In this document: positions 33,910-43,331 of the stretch, piece by piece
How positions within the stretch are numbered: the first letter of the stretch is position 1
Layout of the letters: each line of letters begins with the position of its first letter
Source: an uncultured Poribacteria bacterium
Lineage (GTDB): Bacteria > Poribacteria > WGA-4E > WGA-3G
Length of the DNA stretch: 64,000 bases
Reading direction: 5' to 3'
Assembly: GCA_958295855.1 (NCBI GenBank)
Contig: OY282383.1
Location: 4,754,481 to 4,818,480 of the forward strand
Notes under the pieces: generated by a model
Told to the model about the DNA's origin: nothing
Databases searched by the model: none
The model's input: the letters and a program-made list of their open reading frames with translations, nothing else
Program-made: the position numbers and the translations under genes

Positions 33910-35357
33910 AAAACCAAACGCTTTTCCCACTGCATAATAAAGGTGAGCGAGCAGAAGCACCGCATCCCGCCCCTCAAAAATCGCAAGACAGCACATCTGC
34001 TGGTGTCCCCCAGGCACACGCGCGCCGCGTTTACATTGAAACCTACGGATGCCAGATGAATGTCAGTGACAGTGAACTGATAGCGGGCATCTTGACGCAA
34101 AGTGGGCATCAGACCGTTTCACATATAGATGATGCGGATGTGGTTCTCGTGAATACTTGCGCAATCCGGGAAAACGCAGAAACTAAGGTTATTAATCGGT
34201 TACAGCAGTTGAACCACAGGAAACGGCGGCACCCTGAGCTGATTATCGGCGTCTGTGGTTGTATGGCACAGCATCTCCGAGACCGGCTCTTGGAAGTGGC
34301 CCCCTATGTTGACATGGTGATGGGCCCGGATGCGTATCGAAACTTGCCGATGGCACTGAACGCGGTGACAAGTCGCGACCCGTTTCTGGGGTTACGGCTG
34401 GACAAAAGCGAGGATTACGCCGATATCGCCTCCATCCGAAAAGAGGGTATTCGCGCATGGCTAACTATTCAGAGAGGGTGCGATAAGATGTGTACCTTCT
34501 GCATCGTGCCGTTCGTGCGCGGGAGAGAACGGAGCCTTCCGCTAAAACTTCTCGTCGAAGATGTAGAAAAACTCGTAGAACAGGGGTTCAAGGAGGTTGT
34601 GCTGCTCGGCCAAACCGTTAACTCCTATCGCGACAATGGCCACGATTTTGGCGAGCTGCTCTACGCTGTCAGCGAAGTGAACGGCTTAGAACGGCTCCGC
34701 TTTACCTCTCCCCACCCAGCAGATGCTACGGAGAGTATGATTGACGCAATAGCGAGTTGTCCTCGCGTCTGTAAACATTTGCACCTTCCTTTGCAGTCCG
34801 GCTCAACAGCAGTCCTGGAACGGATGCGCCGAACCTACACAGCCGAGGAATATCGTGCTTTAGTCGAGAAACTCCGCGAACGCATCCCCAATATCGTCCT
34901 CACAACAGATATTATCGTCGGATTCTGCGGCGAAACCGAAGCAGAATTTATGCAGACATATCATACCATGGCAGAAATCCGATACGATTCGGCGTTCATG
35001 TTCAAGTATTCTGAACGGGCGGGAACGCTGGCGCATAAGGCGTTACCCGACGATGTACCAGAAACAGAAAAGGGAAGACGCTTAAAAGAGATTATTGAAC
35101 TCCAAGAGAAAATTTCTGCCGACATCAACCGCGCCCTGGTAGGTGAGACGGTCGCGGTGCTGGTAGAAGGCGAATCACGTCGAGATGCAGAGAATTACCA
35201 CGGTAAGACTGATGGATTCAAAACAACCGTGTTTCCGAAGCAAGATAGCCAGATCGGTGACATCGTCAATGTTCGCGTCAACAACACCACAGCGCATACA
35301 TTGATTGGGCAAATTTCTAACATACCTTGCGGAGGACAACAATCTTTGCGGTTGTGA
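33906..35357 (+). CDS. miaB: tRNA-2-methylthio-N6-dimethylallyladenosine synthase
   Basis: 483-residue radical SAM methylthiotransferase that adds a methylthio group to i6A37 of tRNA. The UPF0004 domain has VYIETYGCQMNVSDSE, VNTCAIRENAE and GVCGCMAQ, giving three Cys for the auxiliary cluster. The radical SAM loop is CDKMCTFC, followed by FVRGRERS. A C-terminal TRAM domain ends near HTLIGQI. About 40 residues of low-conservation, Pro/Ala-rich sequence precede the core, so the true start may be downstream. Coupled to DUF6807 by a 4-base ATGA overlap. Confidence 0.95.
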   Translation: MKNQTLFPLHNKGERAEAPHPAPQKSQDSTSAGVPQAHARRVYIETYGCQMNVSDSELIAGILTQSGHQTVSHIDDADVVLVNTCAIRENAETKVINRLQQLNHRKRRHPELIIGVCGCMAQHLRDRLLEVAPYVDMVMGPDAYRNLPMALNAVTSRDPFLGLRLDKSEDYADIASIRKEGIRAWLTIQRGCDKMCTFCIVPFVRGRERSLPLKLLVEDVEKLVEQGFKEVVLLGQTVNSYRDNGHDFGELLYAVSEVNGLERLRFTSPHPADATESMIDAIASCPRVCKHLHLPLQSGSTAVLERMRRTYTAEEYRALVEKLRERIPNIVLTTDIIVGFCGETEAEFMQTYHTMAEIRYDSAFMFKYSERAGTLAHKALPDDVPETEKGRRLKEIIELQEKISADINRALVGETVAVLVEGESRRDAENYHGKTDGFKTTVFPKQDSQIGDIVNVRVNNTTAHTLIGQISNIPCGGQQSLRL

Positions 35358-35500
35358 ACATCCATAGGACTTTTCCATATAACTTGGCTCAGAGGAGGCT
35401 ATTGCGGTAGTCTGTTGATATGGAGCCTCTGACGAGATTTGTAGTGTGTTGGGCGCTCTAACTTAGGTTCTTCATGCACTGCAAAGTAAGTTAAAAAACT

Positions 35501-36286
35501 ATGCAAAAAGTTAGAATTAAAACGAGAGCTGAAATAGAGAAGATGCAGCAGAGCGGCCAAGCTGCCGCAATCGTGCTACAACGCATTGCAGAAACCATCA
35601 CGCCCGGGGTGTCCACGGCAGAACTGGATTGTGTTGCACGCGAAACCATTGCAGCACTCAAGGCAACCTCTTCTTTCTTGGGCTATCATTTCCCCGGGCA
35701 CACGCCCTATCCTTCTACAATATGTGCCTCCGTTAACGACGTAGTCATCCACGGAATTCCCAACGAAACGCAACTGCTGCGCGAAGGCGACATCATCGGC
35801 ATAGACACCGCTGTGAGTCTCAGGGGGTACCACGGTGATAATGCCTTTACGTTTCCGGTTGGGAACATTTCCCCTTCAGCAAAACGTTTACTCTCAGCAA
35901 CGAAAGCCTCACTCTATGCCGCGATTTCAGCGGCAAAACCGGGCAACCGCATCGGAGATGTCTCTTTCCAATTGCAACATGTGGCAGAATCCGCAGGGTT
36001 TTCCGTACTTCAGAACTTTTCTGGGCACGGCATCGGGCGGCACCTCCACGAAGAACCCAACGTGCCGTGCATGGGCACCCCCGGGCGCGGCTTACGCCTG
36101 AAGCCGGGGATGGTACTCGCCATCGAAGCGATGGTGAACGCAGGCCTCCCAGATGTGGAACTTTTGGCAGATGGCTGGACAGTTACAACAACAGACGGTA
36201 CCTTGTCTGCACTTTTTGAGCATACGGTAGCGGTGCTCTCTGACGGGCCCGAAATTCTAACAGGAAGCACCATCTGGACAGAATGA
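35501..36286 (+). CDS. map: Type I methionine aminopeptidase
   Basis: 261 residues; removes the initiator Met from nascent proteins. The metal ligands are visible: IDTAVSLRGYHGDNAFTF (two Asp), FSGHGIGRHLHEEP (His), VLAIEAM (Glu) and LFEHTVAV (Glu). The conserved ASVNDVVIHGIP is present. No strong ribosome site before the ATG. The upstream spacer (35358-35500) holds an imperfect inverted repeat AGAGGAGGCT / AGCCTCT. The gene is more divergent than housekeeping Map proteins, so it could be a second copy. Confidence 0.92.
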   Translation: MQKVRIKTRAEIEKMQQSGQAAAIVLQRIAETITPGVSTAELDCVARETIAALKATSSFLGYHFPGHTPYPSTICASVNDVVIHGIPNETQLLREGDIIGIDTAVSLRGYHGDNAFTFPVGNISPSAKRLLSATKASLYAAISAAKPGNRIGDVSFQLQHVAESAGFSVLQNFSGHGIGRHLHEEPNVPCMGTPGRGLRLKPGMVLAIEAMVNAGLPDVELLADGWTVTTTDGTLSALFEHTVAVLSDGPEILTGSTIWTE

Positions 36287-36326
36287 AAATGCATCAGGCT
36301 TTGCAACAACGGAGCAAAACGGCACT

Positions 36327-36356
36327 TTTACAGACAATGCCATGGCAACGTATAGT
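36327..36356 (+). promoter_or_regulatory. Promoter for the ccmC-ccmD-like genes
   Basis: TTTACA, 18-base spacer, TATAGT, about 35 bases before the ccmC-like ATG. Confidence 0.5.
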
Positions 36357-36391
36357 ATAGCCTCGCGCACGCTGGGCGAAAGGACAAAAAA

Positions 36392-37057
36392 ATGAAAATC
36401 GTAGCCATCCTTACCGCACTCCTGCTCTTCATCTCCCTCTATCTGATCTTCGGATATGCACAGATTGAAAAATCAATGCTAGAAGTACAGAAGATTTTCT
36501 ACTTCCACGTTTCTGCTGCCTTGACGGTCTTCGTAGCGTTCGGTGTCAACTTTGTGTTTAGCATCAAGTACCTCATCCAACGCAAAACCAACGATGATCT
36601 GTTGGCAGCAGCCGCCGCGGAACTCGGGCTCGTCTTTTGCACGATTGCATTACTTTCCGGCCCGATTTGGGCACGCTACGCGTGGAATACATGGTGGAAT
36701 TGGGAGCCAAGACTCACCAGCACGCTCATCCTTTGGCTGATATACATCGGCTATTTCATCCTCCGCGCCGCTTTAACTGAAGACAAACGTAAGATCTATT
36801 CTGCCGTGTTGGGAACAATCGCTTACCTGGAGGTGCCGATTGTGTATTACTCCGTTAGTATCTGGCAAGGGGGAATGCACCCAGGCACAGGCACAAAATG
36901 GAACCTTGAAGCCACAATGCGGCATACATGGATGGTGGCTCTGGTGGCATTCATTATGTTATTCAGCCTCTTACTGGCTTTGCGGTATCATAGCAAAAAG
37001 ACGGAGGCACGCTACGAGATAATTCAACAGCAACACTTGGGGGAGGTCTCCTCGTAG
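36392..37057 (+). CDS. ccmC: Cytochrome c biogenesis protein CcmC/CcsA-type
   Basis: 221 residues with six membrane helices. It carries the tryptophan-rich haem-handling loop WNTWWNWEPRLTSTLILW. His residues before it (YFHVSA) and after it (RHTW) would ligate haem at the periplasmic side. It delivers haem to the CcmE chaperone in system I. AAAGGACA ribosome site. A CcmD-like gene follows directly, but CcmA, CcmB, CcmE and CcmF are not in the window. Confidence 0.9.
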   Translation: MKIVAILTALLLFISLYLIFGYAQIEKSMLEVQKIFYFHVSAALTVFVAFGVNFVFSIKYLIQRKTNDDLLAAAAAELGLVFCTIALLSGPIWARYAWNTWWNWEPRLTSTLILWLIYIGYFILRAALTEDKRKIYSAVLGTIAYLEVPIVYYSVSIWQGGMHPGTGTKWNLEATMRHTWMVALVAFIMLFSLLLALRYHSKKTEARYEIIQQQHLGEVSS

Positions 37058-37098
37058 CAGTGACAATTCGGAGCTCGCTCCTATAGGAGAGATACGGT

Positions 37099-37431
37099 AT
37101 GCGAATAGTGATTTTAGCAATTTTTCTGATTGTTTTCGGTTTATTCTTAGCAACCCAAATCCCGGTAACCTTAACTGCGGATGAAGTAGATGGAGCTGTT
37201 TCGGATGCGATTGCAGAGGCTCAAGAACCCGTTGATGAAGATGAAGTCGCACCAATCGTCCAACGCTCAATTGAGAAACTGGAAGCAGCGCAACGCAATC
37301 GCCTCAAATACCTCGCAGGGGCTTACTTTGTGATATGGTTGGTGTTTATGCTATACGTGTTGCGACTCGGCCAGCAACAGAAAGCGTTGGATCGGCGGCT
37401 GGCGCAATTGGAGCAAGAAACCAATCAATAA
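37099..37431 (+). CDS. CcmD-like small membrane protein
   Basis: 110 residues. The C-terminal half, YLAGAYFVIWLVFMLYVLRL then QQQKALDRRLAQLE, is a typical CcmD helix followed by a short coiled coil. An extra N-terminal hydrophobic helix (IVILAIFLIVFGLFLATQ) and an acidic periplasmic segment precede it, so it is longer than usual CcmD (about 60). CcmD stabilises the CcmABC-CcmE complex. Ribosome site AGGAGAG; 41 bases after ccmC. Confidence 0.78.
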   Translation: MRIVILAIFLIVFGLFLATQIPVTLTADEVDGAVSDAIAEAQEPVDEDEVAPIVQRSIEKLEAAQRNRLKYLAGAYFVIWLVFMLYVLRLGQQQKALDRRLAQLEQETNQ

Positions 37432-37459
37432 CCTTCGAATCGATTCGGATTGACTATAT

Positions 37460-37918
37460 ATGAAAACATTTCTTTTCAAAACACAGCAGACGTTTGAAAA
37501 GCAAACGCTAGAAGAGGTCTTTGCGTTCTTTTCTGATGTACACAACCTCACAGTGATTACACCCCCATGGCTCTACCTCCAAGTGCTGCCCCCTGCCCCG
37601 AGTGAGATGAAAGTTGGTACGCGAATAGACTATCGGTTGAAACTCCACGGCATCCCCATCCGCTGGCAGAGCGAGATAACCGCGTGGCATCCCCCGCATA
37701 CCTTCGCCGATGAACAACGCCGCGGCCCATACCGTCGCTGGCATCATACGCATACCTTCGGTGAAACAGCAAACGGGGTTGTCGTGGGCGATGTGGTAGA
37801 ATACGCCGTGTGGGGCAATTCGCTTGTCAACAGACTGTTTGTGCAGCCGGATATAGAAAAAATCTTCGCCTACCGTTCGCAAAAACTGGAAGAATTATTA
37901 CCGTCCCTACGGGACTAA
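37460..37918 (+). CDS. SRPBCC (START-like) ligand-binding protein
   Basis: 152 residues. The START-like pattern is clear: an N-terminal strand, FAFFSDVHNLTVITPPWL, YRLKLHGIPIRWQSEI, WHHTHTF, a VVVGDVVEYAVWG segment and a long C-terminal helix. These cytosolic proteins bind hydrophobic ligands or act in polyketide and lipid-related steps; the ligand is unknown. The C-terminus LPSLRD is encoded by a short palindromic repeat (CGTCCCTACGGGAC) that recurs near 43083. Confidence 0.8.
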   Translation: MKTFLFKTQQTFEKQTLEEVFAFFSDVHNLTVITPPWLYLQVLPPAPSEMKVGTRIDYRLKLHGIPIRWQSEITAWHPPHTFADEQRRGPYRRWHHTHTFGETANGVVVGDVVEYAVWGNSLVNRLFVQPDIEKIFAYRSQKLEELLPSLRD

Positions 37919-38808
37919 GGCACAGGCGGGAACGTTTTACACAGAAGTACGCGGATTTTGGGTGCCGCGCGGAATGACGTTTTCTTGTAGGGGTAGGCCT
38001 TGTGCCTACCCTTTAGCCCCAGCGGGGCGGTATGTGTATAGAAACGCGGTCTGCCCTAGATGCTAAGCCCCAGAGGGGCGACAGGTGTAGCAACGCTATC
38101 TAAATCGCGGATTATCGCGGATGACGCAGAATGACGCGGATTTCTTTCGTCTGAATCGCGGATTTACGCGGATTACACAGATAAACGCGGATTTTGGGTG
38201 CCGCGCGGAATGACGTTTTCTTGTAGGGGTAGGCCTTGTGCCTACCCTTTAGCCCCAGCGGGGCGGTATGTGTATAGACACGCAGACCTCCCTAGATGCT
38301 AAGCCCCAGCGGGGCGACATGTGTAGCGACGCTATCTAAATCGCGGATTATCACGGATTGACGCGGATGACGCAGATTTTGCGCGTCTGAATCGCGGATT
38401 TACGCGGATTACACAGAATGACACGGATTTTGGGGCATCTCGCGGGTCAGCATTTTTTGGTCAGGGGAGCCGCGGCACAGCTCACCCACAAAAAAACAAG
38501 GGTAGGCACAAGGCCTACCCCTACAGAAAAGAAAATAATCGCAAGCCACCGAAGATGTTGAATGGAAAGGACACCCAAAATCCGCGTTTATCCGCGCTAT
38601 CCGCGTAAATCCGCGATTCAAAATAAAAAAACAGGGTAGGCACAAGGCCTACCCCTACAGAAAAGAAAATAATCGCAAGCCACCGAAGATGCTGACCCGC
38701 AAGACACCCCAAAATCCGCGTTAATCTGCGTCATCCGCGATAATCCGCGATTCAGACGAAAAAAAGCCGCGTAAATCCGCGCTATCCGCGTAAATCCGCG
38801 ATTCAGAC
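37919..38808. repeat. Intergenic repeat block with CGCGGATT arrays in inverted orientation
   Basis: No gene is supported here. A 236-bp unit is tandemly duplicated (from 37951 and from 38187). It contains a family A palindrome (37987-38011, 38223-38247), GCCCCAGCGGGGC palindromes and arrays of CGCGGATTTACGCGGATT-like decamers. From about 38500 the same motifs run on the other strand, again as a tandem pair with family A copies at 38500-38524 and 38634-38658. The two halves could pair as a large cruciform. Confidence 0.8.
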
Positions 38809-38809
38809 G

Positions 38810-38850
38810 AAAAAAAAAGCATGGCAATGAACCGAAGTCCACTGCCATGC
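38810..38850 (-). terminator. Rho-independent terminator of the lamin-tail gene
   Basis: Minus strand: arms GCATGGCA and TGCCATGC around a 16-base loop, followed by a run of T (A-run at 38810-38818). It lies about 20 bases after the stop of the lamin-tail protein gene. Confidence 0.85.
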
Positions 38851-38870
38851 TTTAGAATATTCCCTGAATC

Positions 38871-41800
38871 TTACTCTTGAATCTTCAAATCGCCCCACGT
38901 CGTCGGCAGTTTACCCGCAGCACCGATATGCCCGCGCAAGCGAGTCGCACCCGTCAGACGCTGACGATGCCCATCAAACGAAACATCTTCTATCTGGTAG
39001 TAGTAGACAATGTTCGGTTTGGCAGTCTTGTCGGTGTAACTGTAAGTGTGCTTTTCACCTGTGGTGCCCGCACCCTGAATCATCGTGGGATTGATAACCA
39101 CAAACGCACCTGTCTTCGTCGCACTACGCAGAATGTTAAACCCTGCATTGTTCAACTCCGACTGCGTCGTCCACTTGATAACGACACCAGCATCCGTACG
39201 TTTGGGTAAGAAACTTGACAAAGACACTGGCAAAGCAGTACCTGGATAGTAGCCCGGTGTGCCGACATCGTCTGCAATACCGTAGTAGGTGTCGCTCGGA
39301 ATCTCGGTCAATTGCCAGGAACCTTTCGCGCTAACCCAGTTGTCTGTTGCAACTCCGCCGTTATAGCCGCGGATAAGCGAGATACGTTGCTCCGAATTAC
39401 CAATCTTGTCCGCTGTCAACAGCGCCGCACCAATCGTCACTGTGTCGGTGGGAGTGCCTGACAACGCCACATCTTTGCCGAACAACTCCAACGTGAACCC
39501 TTTCATGCTCAGCATCGTAAAACGGCTATTGTCAACCTCTAACGCTTGCCGCGCACCTCCGCTTTCGCTGTCGTTCCACAGGAGCATCACGCGCTGGGAG
39601 TTCAGCGGCTGCGGTGCAGAACCACGACGCGTCGCAATCAGTATCGTCTGGTTCGGGCCAATAATGTAATCGTCCGGCAGATTGATAGTGACATTCTGAC
39701 GGGAATCCACATCAGTGCCCACATTTTCTATTCGCAGATGCCAGTCATTAAGGTTGATACCTTGGCTGGGCGAACTATTGCGGAGCTCTATCCATTGCGG
39801 ATAACGCCCGTTATCGGAGACTACCATAATCTCACTGATGGTAACTGCACCACTAGCAAGATCGCCCGGTTTTGCCTTGAGCGCATCATTCGGGAAACCA
39901 GGCGTGCCGCCATTGGCATTAGTGGCACCCGCACTCCGGTCATACCCGACCCCGGGGTAATTTGCATAATCCCACACTTTTTCGCCAAAACCTTCACCAG
40001 CCTTATTGCGCTTATACACTCTGCCCTTGGCAAGATCGCCATTAATCACGTTGCTGTTCCCTGCGGGCGTGGCATAAAGGGGCCAAATACTGGTTTTCCT
40101 CTCCTCATCTGTTAAAAAGAGCTCACCACTGATATCGACGATCTTTTCATGGTTCGTTTTAGGCTCGCTGCGCAGCACTAACAGGAACTTACCATTCCCA
40201 GGCAGAGTACTTAGACCCGCATGGGGCAGAACAATCGTGCCCTTCGCATCATAGAACATCGAATCCGTCTGGAGACCGCTCTTTTCCTGATCGGCTGCCG
40301 CAGTCATACCTTCAGAATCCCCAAACTTTTTGCCGCGCGCCAAAGGCGTGGTCAACGGATCTTTGTTCACTAGGAGCAACACCTTGCCAGCACCGAGTTT
40401 GTAATCACCCTTATTATTTGGGAAATGCATCACACGATGTTCCTTACGATCCGCAGTGATAATGCTCAACTGCCAGTTTTTGAGATTGGCTTCACCCGTG
40501 GACACATTGCGGAGCTCTATCCAAATGTGGTCTGGGTTGTCACTGTGCCCTATCTCGTTGATGATAACAGGCGAATACGGAATAGAGGTTCTGTTTGCCG
40601 CCGTTATCTGCGTGGCAGGTCTCGCCCCTGGAGTCGCAATACGATTGGACGCAATATTGAGCGTAGGCGTAGTGCTGGCCTCCCAACTACTAGAAAGCGT
40701 GCCATTCTTATTTACCTCATTCGCCGCCTTGCTGAAATCAACCTTACGGCGCATAGAGATCAGCGGCACAACATCAGCACCTTCCATCTCCTCAGTCGCC
40801 TCCACTGCCACTGTTCGACCACCTTGGCCCGGCACGGGCCATTTGCCATTCCCCAAGTTACCTACGGTATCAACCGCATTGGGATCGGCAGAGAAAGTGT
40901 CCGGGCTGAAGGGTGTCACTTTCAACTGGTAAACTGACAAATCAGCAATCGCCGCACCTGCATTGTAAATCTCAATCCACTGGCTAAACTTCGAATTATC
41001 GCCTTGACTCAGATCGCTACCCCACATGATTTCGGTGATGATGGGACCCACTTTTTTACTCACTGTCGTTGTGACTCTCGTGTCAACCAATTCAAGGGTA
41101 CCACCGTTGCCGTTGGGGCCGAACAAGTTTTCTAAGTGCGTCAAGTTCACTATAGGATAAAACCTGTGATTTACGCCGGTGTTGGAGACAGACGCACCGC
41201 TGTGCGCTAGCACAACAAAACCTTTTGAGAGAACCTCTACGGATGGCAAAGCCAGTGTAACCTCGGTCGGCACACCCAATCGGGTGGCGATACTGTCAGG
41301 GGTGGCGACACCGACGACAGGGACCGTTAACGTATTCGATAGTAGGTTCGGGTTACCTGCAATGTCCATCGTTGCACCCGCAGGCACCGTTATCCTGACA
41401 TCTCCAGTATAATCCGCAGGCGGCGTGATTCTCGCTTTGTAGACCTTGAACGAGGCAGAGTGTTTGACGCGCCCTTGCGGATCACCTATATCACCAGGAA
41501 ATCCTGGATCCCGATGGTCTAAACCTATAAAATCCGGCTCCGAGACCGTCCAGCCAGCCCGGTTTACGCCCTGTCCAGTGATCGCGATGTCAGCAGCCGT
41601 GAAGCCTTGCGTGGTGTCCGCAATGACATCCGTATCGTCTACTCCAGTCCCACGGGCTTGTCCAACCGCATAATTGAAAAATAGGAATTCCACATCAAAG
41701 GCCCCTGTCACACTGTCATGCTCGGTAACATCCACATCGGGACTTTCGGCTGTAAAATCACCCGTTCTAAAGTCCACTGCGTTTTTACGTACACCGCCTT

Positions 41801-42752
41801 CTTCATGAGTCTCAGGCTTTATCAGGCCGGTGATTCTCACGTTCGCCGGTACAGCATCTATAAGATGGTTAAGGCCATCGTGCTCATAAGCAGTCGTCCT
41901 GGGTGGCGGCCACGGTGGAAGCGGGCTCAGACCACGCGTATAAAATGCGATAAGCCAAGAATGAGCTTGACCACGAGCCGCGCGATTCGCGCCAATCTCA
42001 AAGTTATTGCTGCTTCCTGCATTATTTGTTATCCTATCAGTAGCAGTACTAATATAGGGGTCTATCTCGACATCAACGGTGTTGGGGGCGTAATATTTTT
42101 GGTCCTTGGCAAAATTAATCCCATCGCCGACACATTCGTCACCTGGTTGCACCACGTATTTGAACACTACTGTGCCCCCGTTGCCCTGTCTAGCGGAGAC
42201 GGGGTGATTAAAGACACTGTTAGCGGGATGAGTACTATCGTAGACTGCGACTCGGTCATTGGTCACCTTACCGTCGAAGTCTAGCTTAAACTTCGGCATA
42301 CCGATGACCTCCACAGCTAATGCATTGTCAAAATCCGTACTAGTGAAGAATGACATCTTAAAATAGATGGTGTCGCCCGCCTTGAAGAATTTAACGGGTT
42401 GGCCAGCGCCTAGAGTGGCTACGGGGGAGAACCCGGGCTCCATCAGATAAGGACCGTCGGGATGGTTCTGGTTACCGTCCATTAGTAGTGCTTTGTTCGG
42501 AGTGTTTCCATCCCGATTTCTCAGTACATACGTAGTTTCCGGACTTTCAGTTGCATACCAATCTCCAATTAAGCGTTGGCGGGCAAAAGAATAGTAGGAA
42601 TTGCCAGACTGTGTGCCCTGACTTATTATCTCAACTTTCCCTAGGTGCACTGGAGCTGCCTGCACTGCCATCGGTGCTGCCAGGGTAGCAATGCCCGCAA
42701 TCAGCAGGCAAACAAAAAACTGGGTCACGAAAGAATTGTTAAAAGTATTCAC
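38871..42752 (-). CDS. Large secreted protein with lamin-tail domains
   Basis: 1293 residues. A signal peptide (FVCLLIAGIATLAAPMAVQA) is followed by ~550 residues of beta-rich, Ig-like/Big-like sequence. Three lamin-tail domains are then recognisable from PIITEIMWG...QWIEIYNAG, PVIINEIGHSD...WIELRNVS and VTISEIMVVSD...QWIELRNSS. A C-terminal fibronectin-like module (SLSSFLPKRTDAGVVIKWTT, YYYQIEDVSFDGHRQ) is followed by a short tail, KLPTTWGDLKIQE. GTG start with a perfect AAGGAGGT ribosome site. Two promoters lie upstream, and a strong terminator lies downstream. It is probably exported to the cell surface; the tail may be a sorting signal for the SprA/PorV-like system, which is an inference. 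Confidence 0.88.
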   Translation of the reverse strand: MNTFNNSFVTQFFVCLLIAGIATLAAPMAVQAAPVHLGKVEIISQGTQSGNSYYSFARQRLIGDWYATESPETTYVLRNRDGNTPNKALLMDGNQNHPDGPYLMEPGFSPVATLGAGQPVKFFKAGDTIYFKMSFFTSTDFDNALAVEVIGMPKFKLDFDGKVTNDRVAVYDSTHPANSVFNHPVSARQGNGGTVVFKYVVQPGDECVGDGINFAKDQKYYAPNTVDVEIDPYISTATDRITNNAGSSNNFEIGANRAARGQAHSWLIAFYTRGLSPLPPWPPPRTTAYEHDGLNHLIDAVPANVRITGLIKPETHEEGGVRKNAVDFRTGDFTAESPDVDVTEHDSVTGAFDVEFLFFNYAVGQARGTGVDDTDVIADTTQGFTAADIAITGQGVNRAGWTVSEPDFIGLDHRDPGFPGDIGDPQGRVKHSASFKVYKARITPPADYTGDVRITVPAGATMDIAGNPNLLSNTLTVPVVGVATPDSIATRLGVPTEVTLALPSVEVLSKGFVVLAHSGASVSNTGVNHRFYPIVNLTHLENLFGPNGNGGTLELVDTRVTTTVSKKVGPIITEIMWGSDLSQGDNSKFSQWIEIYNAGAAIADLSVYQLKVTPFSPDTFSADPNAVDTVGNLGNGKWPVPGQGGRTVAVEATEEMEGADVVPLISMRRKVDFSKAANEVNKNGTLSSSWEASTTPTLNIASNRIATPGARPATQITAANRTSIPYSPVIINEIGHSDNPDHIWIELRNVSTGEANLKNWQLSIITADRKEHRVMHFPNNKGDYKLGAGKVLLLVNKDPLTTPLARGKKFGDSEGMTAAADQEKSGLQTDSMFYDAKGTIVLPHAGLSTLPGNGKFLLVLRSEPKTNHEKIVDISGELFLTDEERKTSIWPLYATPAGNSNVINGDLAKGRVYKRNKAGEGFGEKVWDYANYPGVGYDRSAGATNANGGTPGFPNDALKAKPGDLASGAVTISEIMVVSDNGRYPQWIELRNSSPSQGINLNDWHLRIENVGTDVDSRQNVTINLPDDYIIGPNQTILIATRRGSAPQPLNSQRVMLLWNDSESGGARQALEVDNSRFTMLSMKGFTLELFGKDVALSGTPTDTVTIGAALLTADKIGNSEQRISLIRGYNGGVATDNWVSAKGSWQLTEIPSDTYYGIADDVGTPGYYPGTALPVSLSSFLPKRTDAGVVIKWTTQSELNNAGFNILRSATKTGAFVVINPTMIQGAGTTGEKHTYSYTDKTAKPNIVYYYQIEDVSFDGHRQRLTGATRLRGHIGAAGKLPTTWGDLKIQE

Positions 42753-42864
42753 ATTTACCTCCTTAAATACTAAACCTTTGTCGACTGTGCGGCGTGTGCC
42801 GGATTTGGGCAGTACGGTGCTGCAGCAGGTAACGCAACGTTAGCAGGTTCTTCATAGCATTTAA

Positions 42865-42893
42865 ATCCTAACCTATTAAAACGTTTTTGTCAA
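42865..42893 (-). promoter_or_regulatory. Proximal promoter of the lamin-tail gene
   Basis: Minus strand: TTGACA, 17-base spacer, TAGGAT, about 105 bases before the GTG start. Confidence 0.6.
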
Positions 42894-42973
42894 GAGGGAG
42901 TTTCACTTTTTCAGGGCTAATGTTTTGGGTCTCGGTTCGCAGGCGTTCCAGTTCGCATCCCTCGGCGTGCCGG

Positions 42974-43073
42974 CGGCAATCATCACGTACCTAAATGGGT
43001 ACAGTCAGCACACAGATGCTGTTAATAGTATAACGTATACGGTCGGCGTTGTCAAGTTTTTTAGCAAAAAAAG
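42974..43073 (-). promoter_or_regulatory. Duplicated promoter-leader module, copy A
   Basis: Contains TTGACA, a 17-base spacer and TATACT on the minus strand (43027-43055), upstream of the lamin-tail gene. The 100-bp block, including leader sequence past the start site, matches 44046-44145. Confidence 0.7.
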
Positions 43074-43147
43074 CTAGACACGTACCGTCCCTATGGGACT
43101 AAGACATGTGCGTGGCGGCGTTGCTATAAAGATGTCGTCCCTATCTG

Positions 43148-43196
43148 AATCGCGGATTTACGCGGAGGACGCGGAAGTACGCGGATTTTGGGGTGC
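43148..43196. repeat. CGCGGATT array
   Basis: A short array of degenerate CGCGGATT decamers, as at 38100 and 43880, within the 42753-43318 gene-free stretch. Confidence 0.7.
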
Positions 43197-43203
43197 CTTT
43201 TCT

Positions 43204-43331
43204 GTAGGGGTAGGCCTTGTGCCTACCCTGCCTTTGTAGGGGTAGGCCTTGTGCCTACCGTTCCTTTGTAGGGGTAGGCCTTGTGCCTACCCTTCCTTTG
43301 TAGGGGTAGGCCTTGTGCCTACCCTTCCTTG
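43204..43331. repeat. Four tandem family A palindromes with a 32-bp period
   Basis: Four copies start at 43204, 43236, 43268 and 43300, separated by 7-base spacers (TGCCTTT, TTCCTTT and similar). The fourth supplies the stop codon of the Rpn-like gene. Confidence 0.9.

Noticed and set aside
35375..35450. Rho-independent terminator after miaB
   Set aside because: An inverted repeat (AGAGGAGGCT / AGCCTCT) is present but no T-run follows, and part of it matches a dispersed repeat.
38409..38848. Open frames encoding RGFTRIARINADFG-like peptides
   Set aside because: They are translations of the CGCGGATT arrays and family A palindromes, lack ribosome sites and mirror the repeats on the other strand.
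42900..43030. Riboswitch in the leader of the lamin-tail gene
   Set aside because: A small GTACC/GGTAC hairpin is visible, but no known riboswitch core could be matched by eye.
43204..43331. CRISPR-like array
   Set aside because: The 32-bp period has only 7-base near-identical spacers and no cas genes, so it is a tandem palindrome array.
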